Part shown: piece by piece, positions 59,170 through 64,000 of the stretch
Numbering within the stretch: position 1 is the first letter of the stretch
Layout: each line of letters begins with the position of its first letter
Assembly: GCF_041890415.1 (NCBI RefSeq)
Contig: NZ_CP169056.1
Location: 1,488,001 to 1,552,000 of the forward strand
Source: Pseudoxanthomonas koreensis_A
GTDB taxonomy: Bacteria; Pseudomonadota; Gammaproteobacteria; Xanthomonadales; Xanthomonadaceae
DNA length: 64,000 nt
Reading direction: 5' to 3'
Position numbers and translations under genes: made by a program
The notes under the pieces: model-generated
Databases searched by the model: none
The model's input: the letters and a program-made list of their open reading frames with translations, nothing else
What the model was told of the DNA's origin: nothing

Positions 59170-59553
59170 ATGAACCCTACTGCCAAGCTGCTGTCCACGG
59201 CCGCCGCGCTGCTGGCACTGTCGCCGCTGGCCGTGTCTGCGCAGGAAGCGATCCCCGCCGAGCAGGCGGTACGCCACGTTGGCAAGGACGGCATGGTCTG
59301 CGGAAAGGTGGAGAAGACCCGCTACGCGCAGAACTCCGAGGGCGAGCCGACCTTCCTCTACATGGGCGGCAGCTTCCCGCGCCATACCTTCTCGGCACGC
59401 ATTCCCGGCAGCCAGCGCGACAAGTTCAAGCCCACCCCGGAAGAACTGGAGGGCCGCGACGTGTGCATCATCGGCACCATCAAGCGTGATGCAAGCCGTG
59501 CCGAGGTCGAGGTGACCTCGCCATCCAACATCAAGCTGGCCACCCTCAAGTAA
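59170..59553 (+). CDS. Small exported OB-fold-like protein in the sigma-28 regulon
   Basis: The 127-residue protein has a signal peptide (MNPTAKLLSTAAALLALSPL, cleavage near V-S-A-Q). Its mature part resembles single-domain OB-fold proteins (A-V-R-H-V-G-K-D-G-M-V-C-G-K-V, P-T-F-L-Y-M-G-G-S-F-P, G-R-D-V-C-I-I-G-T-I-K). Two cysteines could form a disulfide. Related proteins are annotated as periplasmic DNA-binding proteins without proof. It lies between cheW and a receptor gene and has its own FliA-type promoter, so a motility-linked role is likely but unknown. Confidence 0.75.
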   Translation: MNPTAKLLSTAAALLALSPLAVSAQEAIPAEQAVRHVGKDGMVCGKVEKTRYAQNSEGEPTFLYMGGSFPRHTFSARIPGSQRDKFKPTPEELEGRDVCIIGTIKRDASRAEVEVTSPSNIKLATLK

Positions 59554-59618
59554 CCGAACTGCAGTGCCCGGCCGGACAGCTCCGGCCGGCTCCGCCCGAA
59601 GCCCAGGGGACTCCCTCC

Positions 59619-62012
59619 ATGCATTGGCTCAACAACATCAAGCTCACCCCCAAGCTCATGCTGGCCTTTGGCGTGGTGCTGGCCTTGATGGTCGTCCAGG
59701 GCGTCGGCGCCTACCTCGGCCTGGCCTCGCTCAACCGCTCGACCACGCACCTGGCCGGCAACAGCATCGATACCGTGTCCACCGCCGCCGAGCTGCGGGC
59801 CCTGGTCAACGAGTACCGCATCGTCTCCTACCGCGGCCTGGTCCGCGCCAGCGATACGGCCAAGGCCAACGCACGCAAGCGCGCCGTCGAACTGGCCGGT
59901 GCCATCGAGGAGGCCAGCGCCTCCTACGACAAGCTGGTGACCACCCCGGCCGAGCGCAAGCTGTACGACGAGTTCGTCGAGGCCTGGGGCCAGACCCACG
60001 CCTCCTACGAGTCGGTCAACGAGATGATCGACCTGGAGCTGCCCGACGACGCCCTGGATACCTTCCTGGGCGAGACCCAGGACCTGCACGACAGCACCAC
60101 CAGCGCGATTGTCGGCCTGGTTGCCGAGGCCGATCGCCAGGCCGCCCAGGCCGGTTCCAACGCGCGCAGCGCCTATGCCTTCTCCGGCACCCTGATCGTG
60201 GTCATCATGCTGGCCGGCATCGCCGGCGGCCTGGCCATTGCCTGGTTCCTGGCCGGCAGCGTGGCCCGGGCCACGCGCGACGCGGTGAACGTGGCCAACG
60301 ACGTGGCCGGCGGCAAGCTGGACAGCACCATCGACAGCAGCCGCGCCGACGAGATCGGCGACCTGCTCAAGGCCATGCAGCGCATGCAGCACGACCTGCG
60401 CGAGCGCACCGAGCGCGACCAGGCCGCTGCCAACGAGAACCTGCGCATCCGTACCGCGCTGGAGAGTTCCTCGATCGGCCTGATCATCACCGACCGCGAC
60501 ATGGAAGTGGTCTACACCAACCCGGCGCTGACCCGGATGGTGGAAGGCCATGCCGAAGAGATCACCTCCACCCTGCCCGGGCTGGACCTGGAACAGCCGC
60601 TGGCCGGGCAATCGCTGGCGGTGTTCGAACAGGGTGGCGAAGTGGACCCGGCCTTCGTCGCGCAACTGGAGAAGGACGGCCGCGCCCAGCGCGAGATGCG
60701 CTACGGCGAAGCCTGCTTTGCCCAGAACGTGTCGGTGATCTTCAACGAGGCCGGCGAGAGCGTGGGCACCGTGTGCGAATGGCGCGACCGCACCGTCGAG
60801 GTGCAGGTTGAGCAGGAAGTCGCCCGGATCGTCGCGGCCGCCGCCGCCGGCGACCTGACCGGCCGCGTCGGCACCGACGACAAGCACGGCTTCCTGCTGC
60901 AGCTGGCGCAGCAGCTCAATACCCTGCTGGAAGCCAACGAGACCAGCCTGGCCGAGGTGTCCGGCCTGCTGACCGCATTGTCCGAAGGCGACCTGACCAC
61001 CCGCATGGAAGGCGATTTCGCCGGCGTGTTCGCCCGCATGCGCGACGACGCCAACACCACCGTGGACCAGCTGACCTCCATCGTGTCGCGGATCCAGGCC
61101 GCTTCCACCGCCATCAGCACCGCCTCGGTGGAGATTGCCTCGGGCAACAACGACCTGTCGCGCCGCACCGAGCAGCAGGCGGCCAACCTGGAGGAAACCG
61201 CAGCCTCGATGGAGGAGCTCACCTCCACCGTCAAGCAGAACGCCGACCACGCGCGCCAGGCCAACCAGCTGGCCGTGGGCGCGGCCGCCGTCGCCTCGCA
61301 GGGCGGCCAGGTCGTCGACCAGGTCGTGACCACCATGGCCGACATCCAGGCATCCTCGCGCAAGATCGCCGACATCATCTCGGTCATCGACGGCATCGCC
61401 TTCCAGACCAACATCCTGGCACTCAATGCCGCCGTGGAAGCCGCACGCGCCGGCGAACAGGGCCGCGGGTTCGCGGTGGTCGCCACCGAGGTGCGCTCGC
61501 TGGCCCAGCGCAGCGCCACGGCGGCCAAGGAGATCAAGGCCCTGATCGAGGACTCCACCAACAAGGTGTCCAATGGCTCGTCGCTGGCCGACCAGGCCGG
61601 CAAGACCATGGGCGAGATCGTGGCCTCGGTGCAGCGGGTGACCGACATCATGGCCGAGATCTCGGCCGCCTCGCAGGAACAGGCGTCGGGGATCGAGCAG
61701 GTCAACCAGACCATCGTGCAGATGGACGAGACCACCCAGCAGAACGCCGCCCTGGTCGAGGAAGCCTCCGCCGCCGCACGCGCCATGGAGGAACAGGCGG
61801 CCGCACTGTCCCAGGAAATCGCGGTGTTCCGCATTGCCGCCGGCACCGCTGCACCGGCAGCGGCACCCGCGCCCAAGGCCGGAGCAGCCACCGCCCCTGC
61901 GGTTGCCAAGCGCCCCGTCACGCGCAAGGCCGCGCCTGCCCGCGCCGCCACGCCACGCGCGGCCGAGATCGCAGCCACGGTCATCAACGAGGCGGACTGG
62001 GCCGAGTTCTAG
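59619..62012 (+). CDS. Methyl-accepting chemotaxis protein with 4HB, HAMP and PAS-like domains
   Basis: The 797-residue receptor has an N-terminal membrane helix and a four-helix-bundle-like periplasmic part (residues about 35-185). A second helix (L-I-V-V-I-M-L-A-G-I-A-G-G-L-A-I) and HAMP follow. A PAS-like region comes next (S-S-I-G-L-I-I-T-D-R-D-M-E-V-V-Y-T-N-P-A), then a second HAMP-like unit and the signalling hairpin with tip F-Q-T-N-I-L-A-L-N-A-A-V-E-A-A-R-A-G-E-Q. The C terminus E-A-D-W-A-E-F resembles the N-W-E-T-F tether for CheR/CheB. The ligand is unknown. Confidence 0.92.
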   Translation: MHWLNNIKLTPKLMLAFGVVLALMVVQGVGAYLGLASLNRSTTHLAGNSIDTVSTAAELRALVNEYRIVSYRGLVRASDTAKANARKRAVELAGAIEEASASYDKLVTTPAERKLYDEFVEAWGQTHASYESVNEMIDLELPDDALDTFLGETQDLHDSTTSAIVGLVAEADRQAAQAGSNARSAYAFSGTLIVVIMLAGIAGGLAIAWFLAGSVARATRDAVNVANDVAGGKLDSTIDSSRADEIGDLLKAMQRMQHDLRERTERDQAAANENLRIRTALESSSIGLIITDRDMEVVYTNPALTRMVEGHAEEITSTLPGLDLEQPLAGQSLAVFEQGGEVDPAFVAQLEKDGRAQREMRYGEACFAQNVSVIFNEAGESVGTVCEWRDRTVEVQVEQEVARIVAAAAAGDLTGRVGTDDKHGFLLQLAQQLNTLLEANETSLAEVSGLLTALSEGDLTTRMEGDFAGVFARMRDDANTTVDQLTSIVSRIQAASTAISTASVEIASGNNDLSRRTEQQAANLEETAASMEELTSTVKQNADHARQANQLAVGAAAVASQGGQVVDQVVTTMADIQASSRKIADIISVIDGIAFQTNILALNAAVEAARAGEQGRGFAVVATEVRSLAQRSATAAKEIKALIEDSTNKVSNGSSLADQAGKTMGEIVASVQRVTDIMAEISAASQEQASGIEQVNQTIVQMDETTQQNAALVEEASAAARAMEEQAAALSQEIAVFRIAAGTAAPAAAPAPKAGAATAPAVAKRPVTRKAAPARAATPRAAEIAATVINEADWAEF
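61023..61565 (+). repeat. 543-bp repeat, copy 1 (receptor signalling domain)
   Basis: This block is repeated at 63458-64000 at an offset of 2435 bases. By eye only five positions differ and all five are third-codon changes that keep the amino acid. Similarity falls off sharply upstream of 61023. Confidence 0.9.
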
Positions 62013-62039
62013 CCCCTGGCCCACCACCGCTGCACCGTG

Positions 62040-62067
62040 CGATGGCCCGGCAACCGCCGGGCCATCG
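62040..62067 (+). terminator. Hairpin after the first receptor gene
   Basis: CGATGGCCCGGC and GCCGGGCCATCG form a perfect 12-bp stem around AACC, 27 bases after the stop codon. No T tract follows. Confidence 0.6.
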
Positions 62068-62107
62068 CCGTTTCCGGCATGGCCGCGGGCATCGACGCGG
62101 CGTGACC

Positions 62108-62134
62108 AAAAGATTCCGTGCCGGCAGCCGATAA
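62108..62134 (+). promoter_or_regulatory. Predicted sigma-28 promoter of the second receptor gene
   Basis: AAAAGATT, 11 bases, then a perfect GCCGATAA. It lies 33 bases before the ATG at 62168. Confidence 0.7.
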
Positions 62135-62167
62135 CGGCTTGGCAACCTATCGTCCGGGAACGAATCC

Positions 62168-64000
62168 ATGAATCCAACGCGCGCGATCCACCGGCTGCTC
62201 TCGCGGATGCCGATGAAGCGCAAGTTCCTGATGCAGAGCACCTGCGTGGCCGCCGGCATCATCATCCTGGCGGTGGTGGCCGCACGCCTGCAGTACGTGG
62301 ACCTGAACCAGACCCGCAAGAACGGGGTGAACGGGCGGGTGGAAATGGCGATGAACGTGGTGGAGGACTACGCGCGCCAGGCCGAGGCAGGCGAACTGGA
62401 CGAGGCCGCCGCGCAGGCAGCCGCGCTGGACGCCCTGGCCCGGATGCAGGCCGCGGGCGGGGTGGACTATTTCTTCGTCACCGACAAGGAACCGCGGATG
62501 CTGATGCATCCCTCGCGCCCGGACCTGATCGGCAAACCCATCGCCGACGTGCTCAGCGCCGACGGCAAGCGCATCTTCCCCGAATTCGTGCGCGTGGCGC
62601 AGGCGGGCGGTGGCTTCGTCGACTACGCCTGGGCCAAGCCCGGCAAAAACTCGCCCCAGCCCAAGACATCCTATGCCGCGCTGCACGCGCCATGGGGCTG
62701 GGTGATCGGCACCGGCGTGTACCTGGACGACACCCGGGCGCAGGCGCTGAAGTTCACCGGCATCATGACCCTGGCTGGCGGCCTGCTGGTGCTGCTGAAC
62801 ATGGCCATCGGCTGGGCCATCGGCGGGGGGATCCTGGATTCGGTCGGGCGTGCGCTGGCCTCCGTGCGTGGCGTCTCCCGCGGCGACCTGAGTGTCCGCA
62901 CCGGCGAGCACGGCCATGACGAGGTCGGACAGATGCTGCAGGCCACCGACGGCATGGTGCAGATGCTGGAGCGCTTCTCGGCACAGACCCGGCACATGAT
63001 CGAGCAGCATGCCGGGCCGGACATCGCCCATCGCATGCCCGAGGACTTCCCCGGCATCTATGGCGAACTGGCCGTCGGCATCAACACCATGATGTTCGAG
63101 CACCTGGACGCGATCGCCGACGCCACCGACGTCCTCCAGGACTATGCCCGTGGCGACCTGTCGCGCGACGCACGCCGGCTGCCCGGCACCCGGGCCTCGC
63201 TGCACGAATCCATGGACGCGGCCAAGGCCAGCCTGCTGGCCATCAACGGCGAGATCAAGCGCCTGGCAGCGGCAGCGGCCAACGGCGATTTCAGCCAACG
63301 CGGCGATGCGCAGGCCTTCCAGTACGACTTCAAGGACATGATCCAGGGCCTGAACGCCATGACCGAGGCGTCCGACCGCAGCCTGGCCGGGTTGTCGTCC
63401 CTGCTGCGCTCGATCGCCGAAGGCGACCTGACCACACGCATGGAAGGCCAGTTCCACGGCGTGTTCGCCCGCATGCGCGATGACGCCAACACCACCGTGG
63501 ACCAGCTGACCTCCATCGTGTCGCGGATCCAGGCCGCCTCCACCGCCATCAGCACCGCCTCGGTGGAGATTGCCTCGGGCAACAACGACCTGTCGCGCCG
63601 CACCGAGCAGCAGGCGGCCAACCTGGAGGAAACCGCAGCCTCGATGGAGGAGCTCACCTCCACCGTCAAGCAGAACGCCGACCACGCGCGCCAGGCCAAC
63701 CAGCTGGCCGTGGGCGCGGCCGCCGTCGCCTCGCAGGGCGGCCAGGTCGTCGACCAGGTCGTGACCACCATGGCCGACATCCAGGCGTCCTCGCGCAAGA
63801 TCGCCGACATCATCTCGGTCATCGACGGCATCGCCTTCCAGACCAACATCCTGGCACTCAATGCCGCCGTGGAAGCCGCACGCGCCGGCGAACAGGGCCG
63901 CGGGTTCGCGGTGGTCGCCACCGAGGTGCGCTCGCTGGCCCAGCGCAGCGCCACCGCGGCCAAGGAGATCAAGGCGCTGATCGAGGACTCCACCAACAAG
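62168..64000 (+). CDS. Methyl-accepting chemotaxis protein with single Cache domain (3' end outside window)
   Basis: The open frame of 611 codons runs off the right edge. It begins MNPTRAIHRLLSRMPMKRKF with a membrane helix. A single-Cache periplasmic domain follows (D-Y-F-F-V-T-D-K-E-P-R-M-L-M-H-P and P-W-G-W-V-I-G-T-G-V-Y-L-D-D), then a second helix, HAMP and further HAMP-like repeats. The signalling hairpin is nearly identical to that of the preceding receptor. Cache domains sense small molecules directly. The ligand is unknown. Confidence 0.92.
   Translation, partial: MNPTRAIHRLLSRMPMKRKFLMQSTCVAAGIIILAVVAARLQYVDLNQTRKNGVNGRVEMAMNVVEDYARQAEAGELDEAAAQAAALDALARMQAAGGVDYFFVTDKEPRMLMHPSRPDLIGKPIADVLSADGKRIFPEFVRVAQAGGGFVDYAWAKPGKNSPQPKTSYAALHAPWGWVIGTGVYLDDTRAQALKFTGIMTLAGGLLVLLNMAIGWAIGGGILDSVGRALASVRGVSRGDLSVRTGEHGHDEVGQMLQATDGMVQMLERFSAQTRHMIEQHAGPDIAHRMPEDFPGIYGELAVGINTMMFEHLDAIADATDVLQDYARGDLSRDARRLPGTRASLHESMDAAKASLLAINGEIKRLAAAAANGDFSQRGDAQAFQYDFKDMIQGLNAMTEASDRSLAGLSSLLRSIAEGDLTTRMEGQFHGVFARMRDDANTTVDQLTSIVSRIQAASTAISTASVEIASGNNDLSRRTEQQAANLEETAASMEELTSTVKQNADHARQANQLAVGAAAVASQGGQVVDQVVTTMADIQASSRKIADIISVIDGIAFQTNILALNAAVEAARAGEQGRGFAVVATEVRSLAQRSATAAKEIKALIEDSTNK
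63458..64000 (+). repeat. 543-bp repeat, copy 2 (receptor signalling domain)
   Basis: This is the second copy of the block at 61023-61565, inside the next receptor gene. The repeat may continue past the window edge, so its true length is unknown. Confidence 0.9.

Noticed and set aside
59545..59618. A sigma-28 promoter before the first receptor gene (TCAAGTAA with downstream GCCCGG)
   Set aside because: The -10 side lacks the GCCGAT core that all other sites have. The gene is more likely read from the promoter at 59084.
1..64000. CRISPR array, prophage, rRNA operon or replication origin
   Set aside because: No regularly spaced repeats, phage structural genes, rRNA-like sequence or DnaA-box cluster were noticed on reading.

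Overview
The window is a stretch of high-GC (roughly 70%) gammaproteobacterial chromosome. Gene content and order point to the Xanthomonadales, most like Lysobacter/Luteimonas/Pseudoxanthomonas. The markers are the ndk-rlmN-pilF-rodZ-yfgM-bamB-der run, cmk-rpsA-ihfB-lapA-lapB running into surface-polysaccharide genes, paired stators MotAB and MotCD, a ParC/ParP-type chemotaxis cluster, and a 41-residue cysteine-poor L36. No database search was possible. Family names rest on motifs read from the translations.

Layout. 1-2.6 kb: end of a methyltransferase-like gene, an exported hypothetical protein, a beta-CASP metallo-beta-lactamase RNase and a phosphorylase gene broken at about 2612. 2.6-7.4 kb: a less GC-rich accessory block that starts with a decayed KfrA-like plasmid gene. 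It continues with three exported enzymes (alpha/beta hydrolase, cupin-carboxymuconolactone decarboxylase fusion, dienelactone-hydrolase-like enzyme) and a divergent LysR regulator. 7.5-17.6 kb: an LPMO-like secreted protein, a tRNA Ala-Glu-Ala cluster, housekeeping enzymes, motAB, and small zinc-finger and RNA-binding proteins. 17.8-18.6 kb: a NYN/LOTUS ribonuclease-like gene.

18.68-21.99 kb is the most striking segment. It is a 3.3 kb insertion at the 3' end of guaA, carrying the sulfonamide-resistance gene sul2, a truncated foreign glmM and an ISCR2/IS91-family element. Both ends carry a copy of the guaA 3' terminus; the distal copy still reads T-I-E-W-E-stop with different codons. This is the target-site signature of a GIsul2-type integrative element. 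No integrase remains between the repeats, so it looks like an internally deleted and probably immobilised relic. A perfect CTGT-N8-ACAG LexA-type palindrome lies 20 bp upstream of the ISCR2 transposase start.

22-47 kb is mainly housekeeping: guaBA, folD, moeB, the der-to-ndk cluster on the minus strand, a TetR (PsrA-like)-fadBA beta-oxidation operon with a palindromic operator, and a long minus-strand unit from ihfB/lapAB through a WecA-like transferase and a CapD-like dehydratase to galU. 47-51 kb holds rpmJ, the agmatine-to-putrescine genes aguA-aguB and a TraB/PrgY membrane protein.

51.4-64 kb is a motility/chemotaxis island: motC-motD-parC-parP, STAS-cheY-cheA, a PilZ flagellar brake, cheW, a small exported OB-fold-like protein and two chemoreceptor genes. 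Six sites here, plus one at motA, match the sigma-28 (FliA) promoter (TAAAGTTT-N11-GCCGATAA). The whole set is therefore probably switched on late in flagellar assembly. The two receptors share a 543 bp block that differs at only five silent positions, a sign of recent duplication or gene conversion. The second receptor runs off the window end.
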